Source of the DNA: an uncultured Alphaproteobacteria bacterium
Lineage (GTDB): Bacteria > Pseudomonadota > Alphaproteobacteria > Rs-D84
Assembly (NCBI GenBank): GCA_946611025.1
Contig: CAMOCR010000004.1
Span: 1 to 22,592, forward strand
Direction of reading: 5' to 3'
Length of the DNA stretch: 22,592 nt
In this document: in pieces, positions 15,642 to 22,592 of the stretch
How the letters are laid out: each line of letters starts with the position of its first letter
Position numbering within the stretch: position 1 is the first letter of the stretch
The notes under the pieces: model-generated
What the model saw: the letters and a program-made list of their open reading frames with translations, nothing else
Databases searched by the model: none
What the model was told of the DNA's origin: nothing
Translations under genes and position numbers: made by a program

Positions 15642-17717
15642 ATGAAATATAATGAAATACGTAAAGCGTTTTTAGATTACTTTGAATCACATGGTCATAA
15701 AATTGTTCCATCGGCATCGCTGATACCGAATGACCCAACATTGTTATTCACGGTCGCCGGCATGGTTCCATGGAAGGGAATTTTACAAGGCACCGAACCG
15801 GCATTCGCACCACGTGTTGCCGATGTGCAAAAATGTATTCGCGCGGGCGGAAAACACAATGATTTGGAAGATGTTGGTTTCGATGGTCGCCATCATACAT
15901 TTTTTGAAATGATGGGCAATTGGTCTTTTGGCGACTATTTCAAAGAAGAAGCAATCGCAATGTCGTGGGAATTGCTGACGCGCGTATTTAATCTGGATCC
16001 GAATCGAATTGTTGTCACAACACACATCAGCGATGATGATGCAACCGCAATCTGGAAAAAAATTACCGGCAAAGATGCGATTCGTTTGGACAAAGATAAT
16101 TGGTGGTCGGCGGGTGATACGGGACCGTGTGGGCCATGTACCGAAATGCACTATGACATGGGGGCAGATTTACCGGGTGGTTTGCCGGGGTCGCCCGATG
16201 AAGACGGCGGTCGTTATGTCGAAATGTGGAACGATGTGTTTATGCAATATGACCGTGATGCAAACGGAAACCTGAACCCGTTGCCAAAGCATAATGTTGA
16301 TACGGGGTCGGGGCTGGAACGCATGGCGGCAATTTTACAAGGCAAAACCGATAACTATGATACCGATTTGTTTGTTGCACTTAAACGCGCCGTCAGTGAT
16401 GTGACCGGCGTTCGTGAAACACCCGACAATGTGACATCGTTCAAGGTTATTACCGACCATTTGCGTGCGGTTGGGTTTGCAATTGCCGATGGCGTTATTC
16501 CGTCAAATACAGACCGTGGTTATGTGATTCGCCGCATCTTGCGCCGCGCAATGCGCCATGGACAAATGCTGGGGCATCGTGGGGCGTTGTTGTCAAAGTT
16601 GTATCCAGCGTTGATTGCAACAATGGGTGATGCATATCCAGAATTGGCGGCAAACGAAAAGCGCGTTGTTGAAACAATTGAAAACGAAGAAAATGCCTTT
16701 GCGGACATGCTGCAAAACGGTATGAAATTGTTGGATGCAGAATTGCCAAAAATCAACAACGGCGTTCTGCCGGGCGATGTTGCGTTCAAATTGTTTGATA
16801 CATATGGTTTCCCATTGGATTTAACCCAGATGATTTTGCGTGATAAAAATATTTCGGTTGATGTCGCAGCGTTTGAAAAATGCATGACCGAACAAAAGGA
16901 ACGTTCGCGCGCAGATACACGCGGCACGCGCATATTCTGGGAATCGCAAGATTTGCCGGCAACCGATGATTCGGCAAAATATGCACCCGATGCAAATTTA
17001 CAATCGACCGTGTTGGCGATTTTGCGTGGTGGTGAATTTGTGAAGTCGGCAAATGCCGGTGACGAAGTGGAAATTGCGCTGGATAAAACCAATTTCTATG
17101 GCACCCAGGGTGGTCAGGTTGGCGACAGTGGCACAATTTTGCGCGATGGGGCGCCGGTTATGAATGTTGCCGAAACGAATCGCGTTGATGGTGTCGTTGT
17201 GCACAAAGGGGTATTGTCCGCGGATATATCGGTTGGTGATACGGTCACAACACAAATAAACGAATCTGTGCGCGCACAGACGGCACGCGCACATACCGCC
17301 ACACACTTGCTCCAGGCGGCATTGCAACGCGTTTTAAATGAAGATGTCGAACAGCGCGGTTCCAAGGTTTCGCCAGATTCTGTGCGTTTCGATTTTAGTT
17401 TTGGTCGCGCCATGACTGCCGAAGAAAAAACAGCGGTGGAAAATCTGGTCAATGAATGGATTGCCGCCGATATGCCGGTTTTGCACGAAGAAATGTCATT
17501 GGATGATGCCAAGGCGCGCGGTGCAATGGCATTGTTCAGCGAAAAGTATGGCGAACGGGTTCGGGTTATTACCGCCGGTGATGTTTCGTGTGAACTGTGC
17601 GGTGGAACCCATGTCTATCATACGGGTGAAATAATCAAGGCAAAGATTAACAAAGAAAAATCGATATCCAGTGGTATTCGTCGTATCACAATGTCTGTTG
17701 GAACACTGGCAGAATAG
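15642..17717 (+). CDS. alaS: Alanyl-tRNA synthetase lacking the C-terminal C-Ala domain
   Basis: A 691-residue class II synthetase that charges tRNA-Ala. The aminoacylation domain begins with MKYNEIRKAFLDYFESHGH, with FFEMMGNWSFGDYFKEEA and motif 3 DTGSGLERM. The editing domain has the zinc ligands H551 and H555 (HTATH) and C653 and H657 (CELCGGTH). The protein ends about 34 residues later (SSGIRRITMSVGTLAE), where E. coli AlaRS (about 875 residues) continues with the oligomerisation helix and C-Ala domain. The stop is followed by a terminator, and the next gene is on the other strand, so no shifted C-Ala piece lies downstream. The truncation therefore looks natural. A weak GAGGAA site precedes the ATG. 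Confidence 0.96.
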   Translation: MKYNEIRKAFLDYFESHGHKIVPSASLIPNDPTLLFTVAGMVPWKGILQGTEPAFAPRVADVQKCIRAGGKHNDLEDVGFDGRHHTFFEMMGNWSFGDYFKEEAIAMSWELLTRVFNLDPNRIVVTTHISDDDATAIWKKITGKDAIRLDKDNWWSAGDTGPCGPCTEMHYDMGADLPGGLPGSPDEDGGRYVEMWNDVFMQYDRDANGNLNPLPKHNVDTGSGLERMAAILQGKTDNYDTDLFVALKRAVSDVTGVRETPDNVTSFKVITDHLRAVGFAIADGVIPSNTDRGYVIRRILRRAMRHGQMLGHRGALLSKLYPALIATMGDAYPELAANEKRVVETIENEENAFADMLQNGMKLLDAELPKINNGVLPGDVAFKLFDTYGFPLDLTQMILRDKNISVDVAAFEKCMTEQKERSRADTRGTRIFWESQDLPATDDSAKYAPDANLQSTVLAILRGGEFVKSANAGDEVEIALDKTNFYGTQGGQVGDSGTILRDGAPVMNVAETNRVDGVVVHKGVLSADISVGDTVTTQINESVRAQTARAHTATHLLQAALQRVLNEDVEQRGSKVSPDSVRFDFSFGRAMTAEEKTAVENLVNEWIAADMPVLHEEMSLDDAKARGAMALFSEKYGERVRVITAGDVSCELCGGTHVYHTGEIIKAKINKEKSISSGIRRITMSVGTLAE

Positions 17718-17726
17718 GGGAAAAAT

Positions 17727-17758
17727 AAAAACCGACCAAACGGTCGGTTTTTATTTTT
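17727..17758. terminator. Bidirectional terminator between alaS and the glycine-zipper gene
   Basis: An 11-bp stem (AAAAACCGACC at 17727-17737, GGTCGGTTTTT at 17742-17752) with an AAAC loop is flanked by T-rich sequence on the right and A-rich sequence on the left. It serves both converging genes; the minus-strand stop codon (17757-17759) touches it. Confidence 0.92.
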
Positions 17759-18467
17759 AACGTGTTTTTTGCATGCTGGGTAAAAAATATGTTGTTGGTT
17801 TATCACCACGCATGATACGCATAACATTATAGCCAACTTCTGGATTATATTCGATAAAGTTCGCAATAATTTGCGATGCGCTGTCTATGGCAGAATCATT
17901 AATTGTAATGCGACCAGAAATTGCGCGTGTTAAATGTCCCGATGCCAAGTGGCGTAAACGCACAACTTCGGTTTCTGGCATGTTGTTCAAAATCAGTGCC
18001 GCGGCACATATTTCACGCATAATTGGTGTTTCTGTATCAGGTTGCGCATATTTAGACAATGGACCCGAAAAATATTTTTTATATGTGTCTGCCGCTAATT
18101 TCTGGGCAGATTCACGATTTTGCACAATGTCCGCAAGTGCCTTTGCCCCCGCCGCCGCCAACACAATAAGCAATGTTGCCGCAATGGCTTGCAATGAATA
18201 TTTTACCGCTTGTTTACCATTGATTCTGTATTCTGTGATACGACCAGATTCGTTTTTGACGGGTGTGTGCCCCTTGGTTTCCCCAACCAACAGCCCGACC
18301 ACCAATCCGGCGACCAATCCACCGATTACACCTTCAATCATGGTGTCGCGTGTGGTATTTTTATTCATGCGTGTGGTAAGCGATTTAGACAATTTTTCGC
18401 GTTCAGCAATATATTTATCCAACACGACTTGTTCTTCGTTTTTTATACTTTTATTTGGTTTTGGCAT
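17757..18467 (-). CDS. Unknown glycine-zipper membrane protein
   Basis: A 236-residue protein I do not recognise. The N-terminal 40 residues are charged and helical (a Lys/Glu-rich stretch including KYIAEREKLSKSL). Residues 43-63 are a glycine-zipper membrane segment (GVIGGLVAGLVVGLLVG), and a second hydrophobic segment lies at about 91-113. The remaining 120 residues are soluble, with mixed helices. The ATG at 18467 is chosen because AAAGGGGG lies 5 nt upstream; the frame is open 18 codons further, but that part overlaps the promoter. It has its own promoter and shares the alaS terminator. Glycine-zipper proteins often insert in the envelope or oligomerise, but no function can be assigned. 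Confidence 0.7.
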   Translation of the reverse strand: MPKPNKSIKNEEQVVLDKYIAEREKLSKSLTTRMNKNTTRDTMIEGVIGGLVAGLVVGLLVGETKGHTPVKNESGRITEYRINGKQAVKYSLQAIAATLLIVLAAAGAKALADIVQNRESAQKLAADTYKKYFSGPLSKYAQPDTETPIMREICAAALILNNMPETEVVRLRHLASGHLTRAISGRITINDSAIDSASQIIANFIEYNPEVGYNVMRIMRGDKPTTYFLPSMQKTR

Positions 18468-18493
18468 ATTGCCCCCTTTATTATAGTGTCTTG

Positions 18494-18521
18494 ATTCTAT
18501 TACTTTATTGTGTTTTGTCAA
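18494..18521 (-). promoter_or_regulatory. Promoter of the glycine-zipper gene
   Basis: On the minus strand, a perfect TTGACA (18516-18521) and TAGAAT (18494-18499) are spaced by 16 bp, about 27 nt upstream of the chosen start. Confidence 0.65.
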
Positions 18522-18615
18522 TGATTATGTAAAAAATGTGAATATTGGAATTTTGTTGCTTTTATTAGATAAATTGATAGAATTACCACCCAGAGAGGTC
18601 AATGTTTTAACCGCA

Positions 18616-18644
18616 TTGACAAAAATCCCGTTTGATTTTAATTT
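18616..18644 (+). promoter_or_regulatory. Likely rnj promoter
   Basis: A perfect TTGACA (18616-18621) and TAATTT (18639-18644) are spaced by 17 bp, giving an mRNA leader of about 100 nt before rnj. I see no strong hairpin in that leader. Confidence 0.6.
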
Positions 18645-18751
18645 AATGGGAAACGGCGCGTCGCCGCAGATTCACTACAAATAAAGATACTTCTTTATTG
18701 GCAATGGATTTTGCGGTGGCGAAAATGTTAAACATAATAAAAGGATTATAA

Positions 18752-20572
18752 ATGGTAAGATTACACAAGAAAACATCTGCGGAAATCGCAGAAGAAGCCG
18801 CCGAATTGGAATCGGCAAAAAAAGTTAAAAAAGCCAAGAAAATTGACGATAAACCCGCACACGAAAGCGATGAAAACGATGACAAAGTGTACTTTGTCGC
18901 GTTGGGCGGTTTGGAACATATTGGGCAAAATATGTATGTCTATAAATACCGCGGAAAATATTTGGTCGTAGATTGCGGTATGGGATTTCTGGAAGAAGAA
19001 ATCGGTGCCGGTGATGTGCAATACTGCGATACAACATGGCTGGAAAAGCATAAAAAGGATGTTGTTGGTTTTGTCATGACACACGGCCACGAAGATCACA
19101 TTGGCGCATTGAAATTCATTTGGCCAAAGTTCAAAAAGCCAATTTATTGTACACGTTTCCCGGGCGAAATCATCAAACAAACATTTGCCGGCATGGAAAT
19201 GCCACTGCGCGATGGCAAAGACATTATCATATTTGACCATCATGGTGCGACATTGAAAATCGACCCGTTCGAAGTGGAAACTTTCCATGTCACACACAGT
19301 ATTCCAGAGGCGCAAATGCTGATTATCAAAACCCCTGCGGGCAAGATTTTGCATACGGGCGACTGGACATTTAATGACGATAACCCGATTGAAGATACGA
19401 CTGATTTTGCGCGCTTGGCGGAAATTGGGTCGGATCCAAAATTGTTGGCGTGTGCATGTGATTCAACCGATGCCGACCGTCAAGAAAAGCAAACAACCGA
19501 AGTCCAGGTTCGCGATGCATTGGCGGAAATTATGAAAAACGCCCCGGGTCGTGTTATTGTGACGGGCTATTCCCGCAGTATTGCGCGTATGAAAATGTTT
19601 GCCGATGCGGCGCACAGCGCGGGGCGCGTTGCGGCAATCAAAGAACGCAGTAATCCAAATCCGGTGCCATATGTTGGTTTGCCAGAATTTCGTGAAATGG
19701 GTATTGAAATGGGCTATTTGAACAGCGATGATGTGTACCTGTTCGATGAAATCAAAGATTTACCCGCTGAAAAGCAGGCAATTTACCTGACCGGGTCCCA
19801 GGGTGAACAATTCGCAATGTTGACGCGTCTGTGCCGTGGTCATGTCAAGGAAATGAAATTGATGCCAACCGATACGGTTGTATTCAGTGCGATTATTATT
19901 CCGGGGCGCGAACAAGATGTTTCGTTCCTGTATAACAAATTGGCACGTATGGGTATCAAAACACACACGATATTTGATACAACAAATATTCACGCCAGTG
20001 GTCATGCTGGTCGCCCAGAATATGAACGGTTCTATGACATGGTTCATCCCCAGGTTTCAATTCCAATGCACGGTGAATATATTACCGAAATGCTGAACGG
20101 GAAAATGGCAATGGAACGCGGTGGCGCCAAGTTTATGATGGTTGTGCATAACGGCGAAATGATTGCACTGGCAGACGGACAAGAACCATATGTTTGCGAA
20201 ACGGTTGATACCGGCATGGTCGTGATGGAGGGTGAAACCGAACGCAGTGCCGATGACCAAGTGTACAAAAACCGCCGCAAAATCGCGACAAATGGCGCGG
20301 TGTTTGTGACATTGCCGGTTGATAAACGCGGATTTCTAAAGGGGACGCCGGATGTTTCCAGTGTTGGTATCTTTGAAACCGATGAAACCGGATTTATGAA
20401 GCGTCAAATTCAAATTGAAATAACCAAGGCGATTAACGATTTGACGAAAACCGAACGCAAGAGCCAGGATAACCTGTATCGCGCAGTCCAGGTTGCATCG
20501 AACAAGGTTGTTCGTGCATCACTGGGGGCAGACAAAAAACCACAATATTGTGTACACTTTGTGTTGAAATAG
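18752..20572 (+). CDS. rnj: Ribonuclease J
   Basis: A 606-residue metallo-beta-lactamase/beta-CASP ribonuclease, a 5'-3' exo- and endonuclease for mRNA decay and rRNA maturation. The zinc-binding motif H111-G-H113-E-D115-H116 follows the GG(L)EHIGQNM strand typical of RNase J. Further metal ligands fit HSIPEA and the HTGDWTF region. The beta-CASP part has VIVTGYSRS and YLTGSQGEQFAML, and the closing metal-binding segment is PMHGEY. Residues 1-45 are an extra charged Lys/Glu-rich extension before the catalytic core; compared with my memory of bacterial RNase J (about 555 residues) this is long. AAAAGGA lies 6 nt before the ATG. It is a single-gene unit followed by a terminator. Confidence 0.95.
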   Translation: MVRLHKKTSAEIAEEAAELESAKKVKKAKKIDDKPAHESDENDDKVYFVALGGLEHIGQNMYVYKYRGKYLVVDCGMGFLEEEIGAGDVQYCDTTWLEKHKKDVVGFVMTHGHEDHIGALKFIWPKFKKPIYCTRFPGEIIKQTFAGMEMPLRDGKDIIIFDHHGATLKIDPFEVETFHVTHSIPEAQMLIIKTPAGKILHTGDWTFNDDNPIEDTTDFARLAEIGSDPKLLACACDSTDADRQEKQTTEVQVRDALAEIMKNAPGRVIVTGYSRSIARMKMFADAAHSAGRVAAIKERSNPNPVPYVGLPEFREMGIEMGYLNSDDVYLFDEIKDLPAEKQAIYLTGSQGEQFAMLTRLCRGHVKEMKLMPTDTVVFSAIIIPGREQDVSFLYNKLARMGIKTHTIFDTTNIHASGHAGRPEYERFYDMVHPQVSIPMHGEYITEMLNGKMAMERGGAKFMMVVHNGEMIALADGQEPYVCETVDTGMVVMEGETERSADDQVYKNRRKIATNGAVFVTLPVDKRGFLKGTPDVSSVGIFETDETGFMKRQIQIEITKAINDLTKTERKSQDNLYRAVQVASNKVVRASLGADKKPQYCVHFVLK

Positions 20573-20592
20573 GACTTGCGTTAGTGAACAGC

Positions 20593-20622
20593 AACCCACC
20601 GCCATTTCGGCGGTGGGTTTTT
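20593..20622 (+). terminator. Terminator of rnj
   Basis: An 11-bp GC-rich stem (AACCCACCGCC at 20593-20603, GGCGGTGGGTT at 20609-20619) with a 5-nt loop is followed by T residues to 20622. Confidence 0.9.
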
Positions 20623-20638
20623 AATGGATATTACCTTG

Positions 20639-21190
20639 TTAAAACTTTGCGCTGACGCGGATGCCGGCACCATCGCCCGAAAATGATGGCCACATGCGGA
20701 CATTTTCGTTTTGGGGACTGACAAACATCCATGTAAATAATGCCGAAACCGCCGCACCCGCCAGTACATCATGTGTATAGTGCATACGGGTGTGAACGCG
20801 CGAAAAACCGGTGAACAATGCCAATGCATATGGGCCAATTGATTGTTTCCAGCCATATCGGCGGTGAATAAACATTGGGGCGGAAAATGCGCCGGTGGCG
20901 TGTCCCGATGGGAACGATTCATCGTTCAAGCCGTTTGGTCGCGTTTCATGAATAATGCGCGTTTTGATAATTTCGGTTGCCAATTGCGCCCCCAGCATGC
21001 TTTCGGCATATTGTATTGTGCCGGTCCAATCGCTTTCTGCCATGGTCAAGCCAATTGCCCAACCGTTTGCCAAAAACATGGCAATGTCACCCAAATCGCC
21101 AATGGAACGTCCCGCATAGGCATTGTTTCCCATTGTTGTGGCACAAAAAATCGCTGGAACCGCCAGCATTACGCGTGTTTTTTCTTTCAT
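20639..21190 (-). CDS. Exported PAP2-family phosphatase
   Basis: A 183-residue periplasmic or membrane-associated phosphatase of the PAP2/class A acid phosphatase superfamily. The signal peptide covers about residues 1-26 (ending AYA). Motif 2 is P94-S-G-H97 and motif 3 is S130-R-x5-H137-x3-D141, both complete. Motif 1 is odd: it reads KTRIIHETRP, so Lys76 is one residue further from R84-P85 than in KX6RP, and Thr sits where Lys is expected. Family substrates include lipid phosphates such as undecaprenyl diphosphate, and lipid A; which applies cannot be read here. AAAGGA lies 10 nt before the ATG. It is a monocistronic unit with its own promoter, divergent from rpsB. Confidence 0.9.
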   Translation of the reverse strand: MKEKTRVMLAVPAIFCATTMGNNAYAGRSIGDLGDIAMFLANGWAIGLTMAESDWTGTIQYAESMLGAQLATEIIKTRIIHETRPNGLNDESFPSGHATGAFSAPMFIHRRYGWKQSIGPYALALFTGFSRVHTRMHYTHDVLAGAAVSALFTWMFVSPQNENVRMWPSFSGDGAGIRVSAKF

Positions 21191-21213
21191 GAATTTTGTT
21201 TCCTTTGTTTGAT

Positions 21214-21242
21214 ATTAGAGCATATAGGAATAAAATCGTCAA
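21214..21242 (-). promoter_or_regulatory. Promoter of the PAP2 phosphatase gene
   Basis: On the minus strand, TTGACG (21237-21242) and TCTAAT (21214-21219) are spaced by 17 bp, each one mismatch from consensus. Confidence 0.6.
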
Positions 21243-21270
21243 TTTGAAAATGAAAAATGTTATTTATTGC

Positions 21271-21299
21271 TTGATTTTCCGTATTTTTTGTCGTAATAT
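21271..21299 (+). promoter_or_regulatory. Promoter of rpsB
   Basis: TTGATT (21271-21276) and TAATAT (21294-21299) are spaced by 17 bp, giving a leader of about 107 nt before rpsB. In the leader a short CCGG-AAAT-CCGG hairpin (21350-21361) is followed by TTTTT (21362-21366) and could be a weak attenuator. A leader-based S2 control is possible but not shown. Confidence 0.6.
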
Positions 21300-21412
21300 G
21301 GCGGCACGCTTAACAAAGCGAAGAACACAACCATTGGGAATGTTTCTGTCCGGAAATCCGGTTTTTATACACCCCGATGGCGAGGATAACAACAGAAAAC
21401 AAAGGATAAATC

Positions 21413-22264
21413 ATGGCATTGCCAACATTTACAATGAAACAGTTGATGGAAGCGGGTGTTCATTTTGGTCACCACACACGTCGCTGGAATCCGTTGATGA
21501 CACCATATGTTTACGGGGTCAAAGACAAAATTCACATTATCAATTTGAATAAAACCGCACCGTTGTTGTATCGCGCCCTGGTTGCATTAGAAGCAATCAC
21601 CGCCGCCGGTGGCAAGGTTTTGTTCGTCGCAACCAAACACCAGGCCAAAGACATCGTCAAAGATGCGGCTGAACGTTGCGGACAATTCTATGTGAACAAT
21701 CGTTGGTTGGGTGGTATGTTGACGAACTGGACAACGGTTTCGCAATCTATCCGCCGCTTGAAAAAAATGGAAGCCGACATTGAAAACGCTGATAAATTGG
21801 GTTTGACCAAGAAAGAAGTTGGCGTTATGACCAAAGAAGTCGCGAAATTACGCGAAGTTTTTGGCGGTATCTTGGAAATGCACGGCACGCCCCAGGCGAT
21901 GATTGTTATTGACGTTCCACGTGAAATGAACGCGGTTCGCGAAGCGAAAACATTGGACATTCCAACAATCGCAATTTGCGATACAAACGCAAATCCAGAA
22001 ATGGTTGATTACCCAGTTCCGGGTAATGATGACGCGGCACGCGCATGCCAACTGTATTGCGATTTGTTCGTTGATGCAATTTTGTCGGGTATTGAAAAAC
22101 GCTTGGGCGGTGCAGCTGGTAAAAAGGTTGAATCGGATATGGCAAATGTTGCCGCCGATGAAATCGAAGCCGATGCAAAAGACGCCGAAGTAAAACAGAA
22201 AACCAAAAATATGGTTGCACGTGAAACACGTCGCAGCAAATTGGCAGACAAAGCCGACAAATAA
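21413..22264 (+). CDS. rpsB: 30S ribosomal protein S2
   Basis: A 283-residue ribosomal protein of the small subunit. It opens with MALPTFTMKQLMEAGVHFGH and the conserved WNPLM, then NNRWLGGMLTNW, KLREVFGGILEM and PTIAICDTNANP, all hallmark S2 segments. The last 45 or so residues form an Asp/Glu/Ala- then Lys/Arg-rich tail beyond the conserved fold, which makes it longer than E. coli S2 (241 residues). AAAGGA lies 8 nt before the ATG. Normally tsf follows rpsB; here a perfect palindrome and an unrelated reading frame follow instead. Confidence 0.98.
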   Translation: MALPTFTMKQLMEAGVHFGHHTRRWNPLMTPYVYGVKDKIHIINLNKTAPLLYRALVALEAITAAGGKVLFVATKHQAKDIVKDAAERCGQFYVNNRWLGGMLTNWTTVSQSIRRLKKMEADIENADKLGLTKKEVGVMTKEVAKLREVFGGILEMHGTPQAMIVIDVPREMNAVREAKTLDIPTIAICDTNANPEMVDYPVPGNDDAARACQLYCDLFVDAILSGIEKRLGGAAGKKVESDMANVAADEIEADAKDAEVKQKTKNMVARETRRSKLADKADK

Positions 22265-22269
22265 TGACA

Positions 22270-22301
22270 TTATTCGTGGCGTGATATCACGCCACGAATA
22301 A
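22270..22301. repeat. 32-bp perfect palindrome after rpsB
   Basis: TTATTCGTGGCGTGAT followed directly by its exact reverse complement, centred between 22285 and 22286. As RNA it would form a stem of up to about 14 bp. No T run follows, so it is not a classic terminator; it could be a T-poor terminator, an RNA-processing or stabilising hairpin, or a dimeric protein-binding site. Confidence 0.85.
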
Positions 22302-22313
22302 CTGGTATTTATT

Positions 22314-22592
22314 ATGAAATTAAAACAAATTATATCTTGTCTGGTTCCACGAATTGAATATACCGGTGTGTCGCACGTTGCAGATATGGAATTTGAATCA
22401 ACATCTGGAACAGCAATGGTGTTGAAACATTTCAAGACCTTGGGCGAAGAAATTGTATTCAAATGCTATGAAAAGCAAACAGATATTTATCGTGGCTTTG
22501 TGGTCAAGAATATGAAATACGGTTTCTTTGGTAATGTGTGTGAACGCATCAACGATGCGATTGCCAGTGCAGATGATGCATGGTTTCGCTTT
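22314..22592 (+). CDS. Unknown protein, N-terminal part (cut by window edge)
   Basis: An open frame of 93 codons from ATG at 22314 to the window edge. It begins MKLKQIISCLVPRIEYTG and continues with EFESTSGTAMVLKHFKTLGEEIVFKCYEK; it does not resemble elongation factor Ts, the usual neighbour of rpsB. Composition and codon use look coding (no stops, GAA/AAA-rich, as in the neighbours). There is no clear Shine-Dalgarno sequence before the ATG, so the start is uncertain. It lies 49 bp after rpsB, beyond the palindrome, and may be co-transcribed. The family is not recognised. Confidence 0.6.
   Translation, partial: MKLKQIISCLVPRIEYTGVSHVADMEFESTSGTAMVLKHFKTLGEEIVFKCYEKQTDIYRGFVVKNMKYGFFGNVCERINDAIASADDAWFRF

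Noticed and set aside
18538..18684. A 48-codon frame (GTG start) upstream of rnj, and a 15-codon frame ending just before the rnj ATG
   Set aside because: Neither has a Shine-Dalgarno sequence at its start; the region is AT-rich and is better explained by the rnj promoter and leader.
21196..21552. Plus-strand frame overlapping the rpsB leader and start
   Set aside because: It is out of frame with rpsB, has no ribosome-binding site and covers the rpsB promoter.

Overview
The window looks like chromosomal DNA of a Gram-negative bacterium, most likely an alphaproteobacterium. The evidence is an RNase J of the alphaproteobacterial kind, a periplasmic alpha-2-macroglobulin/PbpC pair, several exported proteins, and a GTCATCCCGG-type palindromic element of the sort scattered through alphaproteobacterial genomes. 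A host-associated or gut lineage is my inference from the Bacteroides-like invertase and the surface-type genes. The species cannot be read from the sequence. Coding density is high. Most transcription units have a readable sigma-70-type promoter and a clear hairpin terminator.

Left part (1-6232, minus strand): an envelope-defence operon. A giant bacterial alpha-2-macroglobulin with an intact CTEQ thioester motif overlaps by 17 bp the start of penicillin-binding protein 1C (pbpC), which runs off the window edge.

Middle part (6407-11132): the most unusual region. It holds a serine recombinase closely resembling the Bacteroides multiple-promoter invertase Mpi (6407-7054), a secreted subtilisin-like protease (minus strand, converging on the recombinase and sharing its last bases), a 99-bp palindromic repeat, and a large secreted cysteine-rich protein (9412-11079). 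Immediately upstream of the cysteine-rich gene are two 27-bp inverted repeats (9260-9286 and 9333-9359, 26/27 matching). They enclose a near-consensus promoter (TTGACA-N18-TAAAAT) pointing at that gene. I read this as an invertible promoter, a phase-variation ON/OFF switch shown here in the ON orientation, with the nearby recombinase as the likely invertase.

Right part (11186-22592): housekeeping genes mixed with small unknown membrane proteins. The order is trpS, a SIMPL-domain protein, and a XerC-type recombinase (one operon ending in a bidirectional terminator); a Lys-rich, Cys-rich EF-hand membrane protein; HU, whose mRNA begins with a 19-bp hairpin; an unknown three-helix membrane protein divergent from alaS; an alanyl-tRNA synthetase that stops right after its editing domain and lacks the usual C-terminal C-Ala domain; an unknown glycine-zipper membrane protein; rnj; a periplasmic PAP2 phosphatase; rpsB; and the start of an unrecognised gene where tsf would normally be. 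No tRNA, rRNA, CRISPR array or insertion sequence was seen.
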